Positions 25,993 through 34,202 of a stretch of 59,365 nucleotides of DNA are shown piece by piece. Every line of letters begins with the position of its first letter. Within the stretch, counting starts at the first letter, position 1. Source of the stretch: CAUPWF01 sp964369425. GTDB taxonomy: Bacteria > Bacillota > Clostridia > Lachnospirales > Lachnospiraceae. The DNA lies in NCBI GenBank assembly GCA_964369425.1, contig CAYJGW010000012.1, positions 1-59,365 on the forward strand. Direction: 5' to 3'. The notes under the pieces were generated by a model that was not told the DNA's origin, did not search any database, and saw only the letters and a list, made by a program, of their open reading frames with translations. Made by a program: the position numbers and the translations under genes.

Positions 25993-26999
25993 TTTTTGGC
26001 ATTGACTGCATATTGATAAGAATCTCTACACATTTCTTCAATCCCAAGCTTCGCTTCCCAACCTAAATCTTTCAACGCAAGGGAACTATCCGCATAGCAT
26101 TGATCCACATCGCCTGGTCGTCTATCTACAATCTTGTAGTTAACCTTTACTCCATTCGCTTCTTCAAAAGCTTTAATCATCTCCAGCACGCTATATCCCG
26201 CTCCCGTTCCCAAGTTATAGATATAAAGCCCCTGCTTTTCTTTCAACAACTTCTCTACCCCTTTTACGTGAGCTTTCGCCAAGTCTACAACATGGATATA
26301 ATCTCTAACACCAGTTCCATCTTTCGTGTCATAATCACTTCCAAACACACTCAAACACTCTAATTCACCAGTTGCAACTTTACCGATAAATGGCATTAAG
26401 TTGGCTGGAATTCCGTTTGGATCTTCACCGATTAACCCACTGCTATGAGCACCAACTGGGTTAAAGTATCTCAAGATACAGATATTAAACGTCTCATCTG
26501 ACTTGCATAAATCCTTCAAAATCTGCTCTACGAACAACTTGCTCGTTCCATACGGATTAGTCGTTCCTCCTGTTGGAGAACTTTCTGTAATCGGCATCAC
26601 CTTAGCATCACCATATACAGTCGCACTACTACTAAACACCATCGACTTTACATCGTGTCTCTTCATCACAGTTAGTAGCGTCAACACACTACTCACATTG
26701 TTGATATAGTATTCTACCGGCTTACTCACACTATCTCCTACTGCTTTATAAGCAGCAAAATCGATTACCATATCAATGTTATGACTAGTGAAAATCTGCT
26801 CTAACAATGCTTCATCTAGCATATCCCCTTCATAAAACGTGATATTCTTCCCTGAAATTGTCGCAATTTTTTCTAGCACGTCTTTTTTACTATTACTAAA
26901 ATTGTCTAACCCCACAACCTCATATCCATCTGCCAATAGTTCCACACACGTGTGGCTTCCTATATATCCTGTCGCTCCTGTAATAAATACCGTCTTCAT
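25989..26999 (-). CDS. galE: UDP-glucose 4-epimerase
   Basis: 336 residues, standard GalE length. It interconverts UDP-glucose and UDP-galactose with tightly bound NAD+. N-terminal GATGYIGSHTC nucleotide-binding motif, VIDFAAYKAVGDSV, catalytic SSSATVYGD Ser region and YGTSKLFVEQ (Tyr-x-x-x-Lys), and DGTGVRDYIHVVDLA toward the C-terminus are all present. Ribosome binding site AGGAGGAG precedes ATG. It lies 12 bases downstream of a sugar-nucleotidyltransferase gene, so the pair likely makes and epimerises nucleotide sugars. Confidence 0.93.
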   Translation of the reverse strand: MKTVFITGATGYIGSHTCVELLADGYEVVGLDNFSNSKKDVLEKIATISGKNITFYEGDMLDEALLEQIFTSHNIDMVIDFAAYKAVGDSVSKPVEYYINNVSSVLTLLTVMKRHDVKSMVFSSSATVYGDAKVMPITESSPTGGTTNPYGTSKLFVEQILKDLCKSDETFNICILRYFNPVGAHSSGLIGEDPNGIPANLMPFIGKVATGELECLSVFGSDYDTKDGTGVRDYIHVVDLAKAHVKGVEKLLKEKQGLYIYNLGTGAGYSVLEMIKAFEEANGVKVNYKIVDRRPGDVDQCYADSSLALKDLGWEAKLGIEEMCRDSYQYAVNAKK

Positions 27000-27011
27000 C
27001 CTTTACTCCTC

Positions 27012-27935
27012 CTATGCTTTATATAAAATATCTGGATATTTTCCTTCTTCTTTCATCTTTTGCATGGCTGCAACAACCACCGGCTTATCTTCTTGATACG
27101 TCACTCCATACCATTTATCTTTTGAAGTGAGTACTTCAACCACCGCCTTCTCTTCTTGCAACAACTCTGTAATCACAGAAGGTAGAAAAAATTCACCTTT
27201 CATAGGGTTCTCTTTCATAGCCACCTCTAAAAATGCAGGGAATCTAGCTTCTAACTCATGTAACATACTCTTACTAAATCCCCATAGATTCATAGATACA
27301 ACCGCATCTTCGTCTAAAGAAATCCAACTTGCTCCATCATCTTGCGAATAAGCAATACCCGGCTCTCGCTTCTCAATTTGAGTGCGTTCATTTACCTCGA
27401 GTAACTTTCCTTCTCCATCAATTTCACACACACCTCGCGATACATGTCCGTTATCTGTCACTGTGTTCTTCAATTGATACCCTACCATTGTATAGCGATA
27501 CTTATCATCATCTTCATGTTCAGACAAGTAATCATAAACCAACTTGAACGCTTCTTTCCCATAATAATCATCCGCATTGATTACCGCAAAAGGACCTTTC
27601 ACTTCCTCTCTACAACTCAAAATCGCATGACCTGTTCCCCATGGTTTCACCCTTCCTTCTGGAAGTTCGTACCCTGCTGGTAAATCCCCAGTCTCCTGAA
27701 ATACGTAAGAAACTTCCATGTGTTTACTCACTTTATCTCCCACGCATTCTCTAAATAGACTTAAATTTTCTTTTTTTATGATAAAAACGACTTTTTCAAA
27801 CCCTGCTTCCATTGCATCAAAAATAGAAAAATCCATGATAATTTGTCCTTTGTCGTCAATAGGATCAATCTGCTTCAATCCGCCATAACGACTTCCCATT
27901 CCTGCCGCCATAATCACCAACACTGGTTTCATCAT
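27012..27935 (-). CDS. Sugar-phosphate nucleotidyltransferase family protein
   Basis: 307 residues. The N-terminus VLVIMAAGMGSRYGGLKQID is the nucleotide-binding signature of the NTP-transferase family, and AVINADDYYGKEAF holds the metal-binding Asp pair. The C-terminal part (VVSMNLWGFSKSML, KWYGVTYQEDKPVVVAAM) resembles a group of clostridial and bifidobacterial nucleotidyltransferases found beside galE or galacto-N-biose genes. The sugar substrate cannot be read from sequence alone; UDP-hexose formation is plausible given galE directly downstream. A good promoter (27979-28007) precedes it. Confidence 0.8.
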   Translation of the reverse strand: MMKPVLVIMAAGMGSRYGGLKQIDPIDDKGQIIMDFSIFDAMEAGFEKVVFIIKKENLSLFRECVGDKVSKHMEVSYVFQETGDLPAGYELPEGRVKPWGTGHAILSCREEVKGPFAVINADDYYGKEAFKLVYDYLSEHEDDDKYRYTMVGYQLKNTVTDNGHVSRGVCEIDGEGKLLEVNERTQIEKREPGIAYSQDDGASWISLDEDAVVSMNLWGFSKSMLHELEARFPAFLEVAMKENPMKGEFFLPSVITELLQEEKAVVEVLTSKDKWYGVTYQEDKPVVVAAMQKMKEEGKYPDILYKA

Positions 27936-27978
27936 CTTTTTATTCCTCCTCGTATATATACACTACTTTCTCCCACTC

Positions 27979-28007
27979 ATTGTAAAAGAATTTCAAAAAG
28001 ATAGCAA
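27979..28007 (-). promoter_or_regulatory. Promoter of the nucleotidyltransferase-galE unit
   Basis: TTGCTA (28002-28007) and TACAAT (27979-27984) with a 17-base spacer on the minus strand, about 45 bases before the start codon. Two GTTGCAA copies lie just upstream. Confidence 0.6.
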
Positions 28008-28091
28008 GCGATATCCAAAGATTGCAACTTTCCTACAAATACTTGCAACATTTTTCCTACATACCCTCTCACTATCTCAATTACACTTTAC

Positions 28092-28562
28092 TCATTTCGC
28101 TCGATTGCGCATCTTAAGCTTCAACATCGCCAATGCCTTTTTACAATCCAACTCCGTCATGTTGTTCTCGCCCACTACATTGGTCTCTACACCTTCTTTA
28201 CTCTTATTAATATCCAAAATTCCTCCCAGATAATCATTTTGCACCACAAACTGACCTGCAGTACCACTAAATTTAAGCCCTGTTACCTCTATTCCTCTTA
28301 TCCCGAGCTGTTCACAAGTGTTTGCATAATCCACATCACTATTCCCCCATCCATCCGATGAGATAATTGCACCTTCTGCTCTCATACATTCGGCAATCAC
28401 TGCTGCCCTTGTTCCTACCAAAAGTTTATCTTCATTGCCATCTGGTGTTCCCACCATAATGATTCCTAGCAAATCTATATCTTCATCTTTTGACACTACA
28501 TCTAGTAATGGATCTCTAAAATGATGCAGTGTGGTCTCTTTCGTTGACGGTCCTATTCCCAT
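28092..28562 (-). CDS. prdE: Proline reductase cluster protein PrdE
   Basis: 156 residues. It matches the C-terminal (alpha, pyruvoyl-bearing) part of PrdA: MGIGPSTKETTLHHFRDPLL here against CIGPASKEMSRHYWREPL in PrdA, then LLGIIMVGTPDGNEDKL, VIAECMRAEGAIISSDGWGN and GIRGIEVTGLKF. After removal of the start Met, Gly2 stands at the position of the PrdA pyruvoyl-forming Cys, so PrdE cannot form that cofactor. Its exact role is not established; it is conserved in proline reductase loci. Ribosome binding site AGAGGAGG; 16 bases after prdD. Confidence 0.88.
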   Translation of the reverse strand: MGIGPSTKETTLHHFRDPLLDVVSKDEDIDLLGIIMVGTPDGNEDKLLVGTRAAVIAECMRAEGAIISSDGWGNSDVDYANTCEQLGIRGIEVTGLKFSGTAGQFVVQNDYLGGILDINKSKEGVETNVVGENNMTELDCKKALAMLKLKMRNRAK

Positions 28563-28578
28563 ACTTTTTCCTCCTCTT

Positions 28579-29343
28579 TTACTGCATCGATCGAATCATT
28601 CCATCTCTATATTCATTAGGCGTAATCACCACTGGCATATTCCCCATATCTATAATAGATTTTCCACCTTCCACCCCTGAAGGCTCTTTAGCAAACATAT
28701 GGGTATCGTACATCGCCCCTTGCCCAGCCACCTGCTTGATAATGACTACTTTTTTCTTTCCAGATCGTATCACATCATGGTATTCATGCCTTTCTGTACA
28801 TTGATCGCCCTTAAATTTCTTCATCTGTTCTCGATACGTTTGAATAAACCGATCACACGCTCTGTGAGCAGCCATAGGCCCGGGTCTTTCTTGCCCCATT
28901 CCAGCTTTCAAGGTCACATCAAAGGATATAATATAATCCTTCTCCGATGGAGTTCCTGCTCGATTTAAGTATAGTTGTTGTTGCAAACTTCCTTCTGATG
29001 AGCCAAATTCGTGGGTTGGCTTCCCTTCTGTATCCACCCCCGTCAAGATTACATACACCCCCGTTAACGTATGTGTAATCCCTTCTCCAATCTTCCCAAG
29101 CACTTTCGTAGATATAGGAATGATATCCATCATCGTCTCCGTATATCTATCATGTTCTCCCGGTGGAATTACTTGAATATCAATTTTCTCAATATGCTCT
29201 TCACTATCAACTAAGCCTTGAATCATAGATTTACTAACTACCATTTCACCATCTACAGATACCTGATTCACTTCACCCATATTTACTTCATCAATATGAT
29301 ATGCTTTTATCACTAATCTACGTAATTCTTTTTTATCACCCAT
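28579..29343 (-). CDS. prdD: Proline reductase cluster protein PrdD
   Basis: 254 residues from the ATG at 29343, which has AAGAGGAT before it; an upstream ATG at 29376 lies inside the intercistronic hairpin and is less likely. It matches the middle part of PrdA (the end of its beta chain): LVIKAYHIDEVNMGEV, FGSSEG, GQERPGPMAAHRACDRFIQ, KKKVVIIKQVAGQGAMYD and PVVITPNEYRDGMIRSMQ. It ends precisely at the residue aligned with the last residue before the PrdA cleavage site. With PrdE it forms a split PrdA paralogue. Function within the reductase complex is unknown. Confidence 0.88.
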   Translation of the reverse strand: MGDKKELRRLVIKAYHIDEVNMGEVNQVSVDGEMVVSKSMIQGLVDSEEHIEKIDIQVIPPGEHDRYTETMMDIIPISTKVLGKIGEGITHTLTGVYVILTGVDTEGKPTHEFGSSEGSLQQQLYLNRAGTPSEKDYIISFDVTLKAGMGQERPGPMAAHRACDRFIQTYREQMKKFKGDQCTERHEYHDVIRSGKKKVVIIKQVAGQGAMYDTHMFAKEPSGVEGGKSIIDMGNMPVVITPNEYRDGMIRSMQ

Positions 29344-29363
29344 AGATATATCCTCTTTCCAGA

Positions 29364-29391
29364 AAGGAGTATGCATAAATGCATACTCCTT
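29364..29391 (-). promoter_or_regulatory. Perfect 13-bp stem-loop between prdB and prdD
   Basis: AAGGAGTATGCAT-AA-ATGCATACTCCTT, a perfect inverted repeat with a two-base centre, 15 bases after the prdB stop and 20 bases before prdD. Only a short T stretch follows. It could act as an RNA-processing or stability element that keeps prdA/prdB mRNA above prdD/prdE, or as a partial terminator. Confidence 0.75.
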
Positions 29392-29405
29392 AGTTTGTTT
29401 ATAAA

Positions 29406-30131
29406 TTAAATCTTCGCTTGATATTCAAACGGCAATGGAACAATCTTTCCAGGTGTTTGAATTGCTATCAATTGTTCTAATGAAGCTTTCACAATCGCTT
29501 TTTGTTGCTCAGGATTGTTAGGAGCTCCTGCATTTGCACCCATTGGAACTAGTGGTGCTACCGCACGTGGTGTACCTGTTTGACGAACTACAGGTGGAAG
29601 AGCTGCAATAATAATTGTTGGTATTCCAGCTTCTTCAATCGCTCTCTGCACCAAAACTGCAGAGCGGTGGCAAGTTCCTCAGCCAGCGGTTAGAAGAACT
29701 GCGTCTACGCCTTCTTCTTTGAACATTTTAGCGATTTCTGGTCCTGTCTCGTTTTTGAATTTCTCTTGGTTTCCACCACCGCCCATGAATCCTGCATGAA
29801 CAGGTGCACAAGCTTTGATATATCCCTCTTTAGCTAATTCATGAATTCTATCGATTGGGAACATACAGTTGATATCTTTGTTAACGTCTCCGTTATCATA
29901 TCCACCATGTGATACCATTAAATCTCCTGATTTCATTTGGTCTGTTACTTTTCTCCAAGTAAAGTCCCCAGCTAGGTTAAATCTCTCATCATCTTTGTGA
30001 TGCACTCCTGCTGCCGTTGCAAGCGCAATGGTCATATCTTTGATATCTTTTGTAACAGGTGTCCATACAGATGGTGGAGTAATTGGAACGAATATTTCTG
30101 ATTGCATTCCTTTAACTACTGTTAAACTCAT
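29406..30131 (-). CDS. prdB: D-proline reductase selenoprotein subunit PrdB
   Basis: 241 residues when the in-frame UGA at 29679-29681 is read as selenocysteine (residue 151). The context is LLTAG-U-GTCHRSAVLVQ, the known PrdB active-site motif. Reading stops at UGA only if selenocysteine is ignored, which gives false fragments of 150 and about 80 residues. PrdB carries the 26-kDa selenoprotein subunit of proline reductase, which opens the D-proline ring reductively to 5-aminovalerate together with the PrdA pyruvoyl group. A hairpin suited to SelB binding follows the UGA. The start has AAGGAGG before ATG. Confidence 0.95.
29640..29681 (-). promoter_or_regulatory. bSECIS element of prdB
   Basis: The UGA (29679-29681) is followed after 12 nt by a hairpin with arms CGCTCTGCA and TGCAGAGAGCG and a seven-base loop GTTTTGG. 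A seven-base perfect core stem and a G-U in the apical loop fit the bacterial SECIS pattern recognised by SelB. Confidence 0.8.
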
Positions 30132-30166
30132 TATTCTACCTCCTTGTTATTCATAAATGAGTGCAT

Positions 30167-30448
30167 CTATTTTTGATCCATCTCATTTTTGGCACGCGCT
30201 TTGGCTTGCCTACGATTGTATACATCTAGGTTGCTCACATATTTTTCATTGACGTCTGGACCAGTCTGCTCCACAAAACTCATATTCCATGCAACTTCTT
30301 GTCCTACTTTCAGAGGATAGTCAGTAATCATCATACGCATCGGTACTTTCAAGTAGCCCAATCGACCTTTTAGATCTATTCCTACGCATCCATCATGAAC
30401 TTCCACGATTACCCCTTCCATCTTTATTATCTTATCGCCATATTTCAT
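30167..30448 (-). CDS. Small CBO2463/CBO2479-like protein of the proline reductase cluster
   Basis: 93 residues from the ATG at 30448 (AGGGG precedes; a TTG two codons upstream is also in frame). MKYGDKIIKMEGVIVEVHDG and GCVGIDLKGRLGYLKVPMRM suggest a small beta-barrel, with a basic C-terminal tail (NRRQAKARAKNEMDQK). It resembles a small family that I recall being found in proline reductase operons of Clostridium; I cannot confirm by search. It sits between prdA (14 bases) and prdB (35 bases), so it is made together with the catalytic subunits. Role unknown; an assembly or maturation factor is possible. Confidence 0.65.
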   Translation of the reverse strand: MKYGDKIIKMEGVIVEVHDGCVGIDLKGRLGYLKVPMRMMITDYPLKVGQEVAWNMSFVEQTGPDVNEKYVSNLDVYNRRQAKARAKNEMDQK

Positions 30449-30461
30449 AGTCAACCCCTAA

Positions 30462-32306
30462 TTAATCGTATTTAGATTTTCTTTTATCACTAAGTGGTAA
30501 TGATTGCTCATTTTCCACCAATTTCACTGGTTCTCCTGTCACGTTTGAAATCAATTCAACATTTGTAGATTTTACGTTCGGATTCCATTTCTTTTCAGCA
30601 GCCTTTACAGACTCTCCACCCATAGCACTCTTTAACATATTAAGTGCACGAACCGCATCTTCTGTACAAAGTGTATTGCAACCTAGTACCTCATTTTCGA
30701 TTCCTGACTCTGATTTATTGTTATCTACCATGTGTGTCATGTATTTGTTACCAACTACTAGTGCACCTTGAACCGCGCAGAATGACATTCCAACTACCGG
30801 AATTCCCCTAGATCCAATTTGCTCGATATGACTTGCAAAGTCGATATGGTTATTACCAAATCCTTCTGTAGTTACAAATGCACCTTCCGCGTCCATTGCC
30901 TCTACTGTCATACCTACACGCTTAGATACATAGAACTTCTCTGCATTAATCTGTGGAGATCCCACTAGAATCACTCCGCAAAGATCCACTTCTTCATCAT
31001 GAAGAGCTTCTAGTACTAGAGGCTCTCTCCAGTAATGTCTAGACATCTCTTTTGAAGCAGGTCCAATACAAGTAAGTGCATGAATACAACCATCTAGTAC
31101 TTCTAATGGAGAAACTACAACTGGAACATTTCCTAAATCAACGTTAGGCTGTGCTCCTAGAACTCCTACTGGCTCAACTGGAAGAATCAAGTTATCGTGC
31201 ATTGCACCTTGTCCCATAATCTCTTTGATTACTACCACTTTTTTCTTTCCTGGTCTACGCACTTGTTTGAATTCTTCTGTATCAACTACAAGTGAGTCAT
31301 CTACCGCTTTTAAAGCTTCACGAATCTCTTGAGTGATTACATCTGTAGCCGAATGTGCTGCTAGAGGACCTGGTCTCTCCATGTTCATTCCTTCTACAAT
31401 TTTCACTTGTGTCTTAATAAAGATATCACCTTTATCAGGGCAACCTGGGCGTCCCCACATGATATTTTCATCTAAGTATCCTTCTGAAGAACCAAATTCT
31501 CCAATTTGAACACCGTTAGCATCTGTTCCAGTAACCATAACCACAACACCATCAAGCACTCTAGTTGTACCTGAACCAATTTCATCATCGCCATCTTTTG
31601 TAGCGATTGGTTGTACATCCATGATTGTCTCTGAATATGTGTGATACTGTGCTGGAGTAATGATGTCTAATTCTAATTCAAGCACTAATTCTTGTGAATC
31701 AACGGCTTCTTTTTCAATTCCTTCGCGGATATAAAGAGTTGTTCCTTCGATCTTAGTCTCAGGCCCTCTTTTCACCTCTGTGATATTATAGTGTTTTCTC
31801 ACCAAGCTTCTCACAACTTTTTCTTCACCGATTACTGGTGCTGCTGTTGTCGCTACTGGTGCCACTTCACAAACTTCTGCAACTGGTGCTACTGCACTTC
31901 CTGCTGCAATTCCTGTAGGAATTTCAATATCGATATCTTTACCTTCACCGATATGAATCTTTAATACTCCTTGATTTACAGTAGTTGTTGCTACTACTGG
32001 ATTGGTTGTAGATACAACTGGCTCTACCACCTCTTCCTTCGCAACTTCTGCTACTACTTGAACTCCATCTACCACATCTGCTGTCACAGGTGTCAGAGAG
32101 TCGCAAGTCTTTGTAAGCTTTGCGCCGAGCACTTGCTCAATTGTTAACACTCCATCCAAATTCAACAATCCTGAATCTACCAAATCATCAAAAATTGCTG
32201 GATCTTCAAGGTTTGCAGGTTCAATCGTGATCCCTGCCTCTGCTCTACAGCATAGTACCGCCGGATCTTTTGCGTGTTCTTTTGCTGTTTCAGTCGTAAT
32301 TGACAT
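30462..32306 (-). CDS. prdA: D-proline reductase proprotein PrdA
   Basis: 614 residues. PrdA is a self-cleaving proprotein: the new alpha chain gains an N-terminal pyruvoyl group from a cysteine, which binds D-proline. The cleavage site is seen as HALT-CIGPASKE, with Cys413, predicting beta 1-412 and alpha 413-614, about 44 and 22 kDa, in line with the 45- and 23-kDa subunits known from Clostridium sticklandii. A linker rich in Val, Ala and Thr (about 82-165) precedes the conserved core. The start has AAGGAGG before ATG. It is separated from prdC by 133 bases that contain no gene. Confidence 0.95.
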   Translation of the reverse strand: MSITTETAKEHAKDPAVLCCRAEAGITIEPANLEDPAIFDDLVDSGLLNLDGVLTIEQVLGAKLTKTCDSLTPVTADVVDGVQVVAEVAKEEVVEPVVSTTNPVVATTTVNQGVLKIHIGEGKDIDIEIPTGIAAGSAVAPVAEVCEVAPVATTAAPVIGEEKVVRSLVRKHYNITEVKRGPETKIEGTTLYIREGIEKEAVDSQELVLELELDIITPAQYHTYSETIMDVQPIATKDGDDEIGSGTTRVLDGVVVMVTGTDANGVQIGEFGSSEGYLDENIMWGRPGCPDKGDIFIKTQVKIVEGMNMERPGPLAAHSATDVITQEIREALKAVDDSLVVDTEEFKQVRRPGKKKVVVIKEIMGQGAMHDNLILPVEPVGVLGAQPNVDLGNVPVVVSPLEVLDGCIHALTCIGPASKEMSRHYWREPLVLEALHDEEVDLCGVILVGSPQINAEKFYVSKRVGMTVEAMDAEGAFVTTEGFGNNHIDFASHIEQIGSRGIPVVGMSFCAVQGALVVGNKYMTHMVDNNKSESGIENEVLGCNTLCTEDAVRALNMLKSAMGGESVKAAEKKWNPNVKSTNVELISNVTGEPVKLVENEQSLPLSDKRKSKYD

Positions 32307-32439
32307 AATTGCTTAACCTCCTTATAGCTTAATTTTTCATTATATATTCCAATTGCAGCCTCTTTTTGCAAAGAATCGGGGGTCTTTGTAAAATTCCTCC
32401 ACAATAGTAATACCTAGATACTAGAGTCTTATGACCACA

Positions 32440-33756
32440 TTATATATCTTGACTAACTGTTTTCGAAACTGTCAACCTTCTATATAAGGGATGACCTATC
32501 GTTCTCATGATGTGATCTGTCTGATGGAACACTTTTAATCCCATCTTTGGCGCTGACCCCATTACTGTATTTGAACAATCGGAACAGTTTCCGATTACGA
32601 TGTATTCACATTTATCTTTTTTAAATTGCATGCTGTTTTGCACTTGCCCTGGGCAGTTTCCTGGTCTTTCGCATTTTAGCGCACCACTTTTCATCTCTTC
32701 TACTTGCTTACATCTAGCAACTGAAGCAACTTGACCATTCATTTTTCCTGCGATATCTCGCATACGTTCTTCATCTCCACCACAAGCACAGACTAATAAT
32801 CCTACTGGTGCACCATGCAAATCTGGAAATTCCATTGTCACAAGAATACCTCCGGTAGTTTTGGTAATCGGTGCATCATCAGTAGTAGCTTTTCCTGTAA
32901 ATGGCCCTCCCATTACAATCTCTCCTACAACACCTTCCATTCCACCTGCTTGTGCGATTAATTCACCAACAGAAGTTCCAATTGGCACATCCATAAATAC
33001 ATGTTCTCTCGAACCACCTTTAAGCATTCCACGCACTGTTAAATGCTTGCTGATGCATGGTCGTCTTTCGTCTATCGCTTCTGCAACGCGAGCACATGTC
33101 TCACTATTGATAACGATAGCATTTGCCGCTGATGGCAATTGTGAAGGTGTCAACTCAATTCCTAGACACTCTCTTACCACCGCTCTTTCTTCTCCCATCG
33201 GATAGATATCCGGCATCAAAAATATTGTAATATTTTTTTCAGTTTTTAATGCTTCTTTTAATAGTTCAACGGCTTTTTTATTCTTCTTTTTTATAGCAAT
33301 CATAGCTTTTCCTGCATTGGATATCTCCATTGCATACTTAATGCCACGAATCACCTTCCCCGGCTCTTCTTCTATTTGAATAATATTGTGTCGTAGCCCT
33401 GGCTCACATTCTGCCGCATTAACTAGTATGTATCCACCAGCTAAATCTGTATCCAACTTAATACCTGTCGGAAATCCTGCACCGCCCATTCCTACAACGC
33501 CTGCTTCTTTTACCATCTCTAGCTTACTTCCTTCTTTAATTGGAAGAAACTCATCTTTTTGTTCTGCGTCTGCTTCAATCTCAATCAGTGTGTCAGTGAC
33601 GCACAACACTTTTCCATAAACTGGAGAAAAGATATTTGCTCCTAATCCATTTGGACTTGCGATTAACGTTCCTTTTTCTACAGTTTCTCCTTCAGATACA
33701 ACTGCTTGACATGGTGCTCCAACGTGCTGTCTCAATAAAATCTGCAAATTTTTCAT
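32440..33756 (-). CDS. prdC: Proline reductase-associated electron transfer protein PrdC
   Basis: 438 residues, RnfC-like. N-terminal barrel-type segment, then the NADH/FMN-type motif GMGGAGFPTGIKL near residue 92, NAAECEPGLRHN, and GGPFTGKAT. The C-terminal part has cysteine motifs LVCACGGDEE, CERPGNCPGQVQ and GNCSDCSNTV for metal or thiol electron transfer. PrdC is thought to deliver electrons from NADH to proline reductase, linking Stickland reduction to membrane energy conservation. Some PrdC proteins are described as selenoproteins; this frame has no internal UGA, so this copy uses Cys. It lies 81 bases downstream of the selenocysteine tRNA. Confidence 0.9.
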   Translation of the reverse strand: MKNLQILLRQHVGAPCQAVVSEGETVEKGTLIASPNGLGANIFSPVYGKVLCVTDTLIEIEADAEQKDEFLPIKEGSKLEMVKEAGVVGMGGAGFPTGIKLDTDLAGGYILVNAAECEPGLRHNIIQIEEEPGKVIRGIKYAMEISNAGKAMIAIKKKNKKAVELLKEALKTEKNITIFLMPDIYPMGEERAVVRECLGIELTPSQLPSAANAIVINSETCARVAEAIDERRPCISKHLTVRGMLKGGSREHVFMDVPIGTSVGELIAQAGGMEGVVGEIVMGGPFTGKATTDDAPITKTTGGILVTMEFPDLHGAPVGLLVCACGGDEERMRDIAGKMNGQVASVARCKQVEEMKSGALKCERPGNCPGQVQNSMQFKKDKCEYIVIGNCSDCSNTVMGSAPKMGLKVFHQTDHIMRTIGHPLYRRLTVSKTVSQDI

Positions 33757-33785
33757 ACGCTTTGCTCCTTCATTTTCTTAATTGT

Positions 33786-33813
33786 TTTATATTTAACGTT
33801 TTGCTTTTAACAA
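33786..33813 (-). promoter_or_regulatory. Candidate prdC promoter
   Basis: TTGTTA (33808-33813) and TATAAA (33786-33791) separated by 16 bases on the minus strand, about 30 bases before the prdC start. Co-transcription from the tRNA promoter is an alternative. I see no sigma-54 -24/-12 element here. Confidence 0.45.
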
Positions 33814-33837
33814 TTTTTCCCGCTTTTCACTCTTTTT

Positions 33838-33935
33838 TGGCGAGAGCATGTGGGAATCGAACCCACCAAGGACGCTCTTAACGCCCCACATTAGTTTTGA
33901 AGACTAAGAGGCACACCAGTTACCCAACTGCTCCC
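33838..33935 (-). tRNA. selC: tRNA-Sec (anticodon UCA)
   Basis: A 98-nt selenocysteine tRNA including encoded CCA. Visible parts: acceptor start GGGAGCAG pairing with ATGCTCTC, anticodon arm TTAGT-CTTCAAA-ACTAA with anticodon TCA that decodes UGA, a long variable arm of about 24 nt, and a T-arm GTGGG-TTCGATT-CCCAC followed by discriminator G and CCA. Long acceptor and variable arms are diagnostic. It is placed directly upstream of the proline reductase operon, on the same strand. Confidence 0.95.
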
Positions 33936-33948
33936 ATTACTCATTTAT

Positions 33949-33977
33949 AAGATATCACAATTTCCTCCAAATTTCAA
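33949..33977 (-). promoter_or_regulatory. Promoter of tRNA-Sec
   Basis: TTGAAA (33972-33977) and TATCTT (33949-33954) with a 17-base spacer; the predicted start is six or seven bases before the tRNA 5' end, as usual for tRNA genes. It may also feed the prd operon. Confidence 0.55.
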
Positions 33978-34020
33978 TAAAAATTTCACTTTTATTTTTC
34001 ATATTTTTCATCAAAAAACG

Positions 34021-34049
34021 TTGACTTTTACGGGATTTTATCTCATAAT
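34021..34049 (+). promoter_or_regulatory. Candidate distal promoter for prdF-tetR
   Basis: TTGACT (34021-34026) and CATAAT (34044-34049) with a 17-base spacer, plus strand, about 150 bases before prdF. Confidence 0.45.
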
Positions 34050-34089
34050 AACATCTATAGACTATACTCCGTACTAGAACGAAGTCTAT

Positions 34090-34117
34090 TTGACAAATTC
34101 ATAACATAGTTTTTAAT
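34090..34117 (+). promoter_or_regulatory. Candidate proximal promoter for prdF-tetR
   Basis: A perfect -35 TTGACA (34090-34095) and a -10 TTTAAT (34112-34117), spacer 16 bases. The start of transcription would fall about 15 bases before the palindrome at 34140-34162. Confidence 0.55.
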
Positions 34118-34139
34118 GGAGTTCGTCATTTTTGCTATT

Positions 34140-34162
34140 TTATTGAAGGGAGACTTCAATAA
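34140..34162 (+). promoter_or_regulatory. Palindrome, candidate TetR operator
   Basis: TTATTGAAG-GGAGA-CTTCAATAA: nine-base arms around five bases, just downstream of the proximal promoter and 41 bases before prdF. TetR regulators bind such palindromes and often control their own operon. The regulator encoded at 35235 is the natural candidate. An RNA hairpin is the alternative. Confidence 0.6.
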
Positions 34163-34202
34163 TTTATAAATTTTATATCATGCAAAGGAGGCATTAATAA
34201 CA

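Noticed and set aside
29679..29681. A nonsense mutation or frameshift splitting prdB.
   Set aside because: The codon is UGA at the known selenocysteine site, a bSECIS hairpin follows, and tRNA-Sec, SelA, SelB and SelD are all present.
32177..32404. A 75-residue frame overlapping the start of prdA.
   Set aside because: It overlaps the conserved PrdA N-terminus and has no ribosome binding site or family features.
32307..32439. A separate promoter for prdA.
   Set aside because: A TATAAT sequence is present, but no acceptable -35 box lies at 15-19 bases, so I did not list it.
33756..34020. A sigma-54 promoter for the prd operon.
   Set aside because: No TGGCAC-N5-TTGC-type element was found between tRNA-Sec and prdC or upstream of the tRNA.
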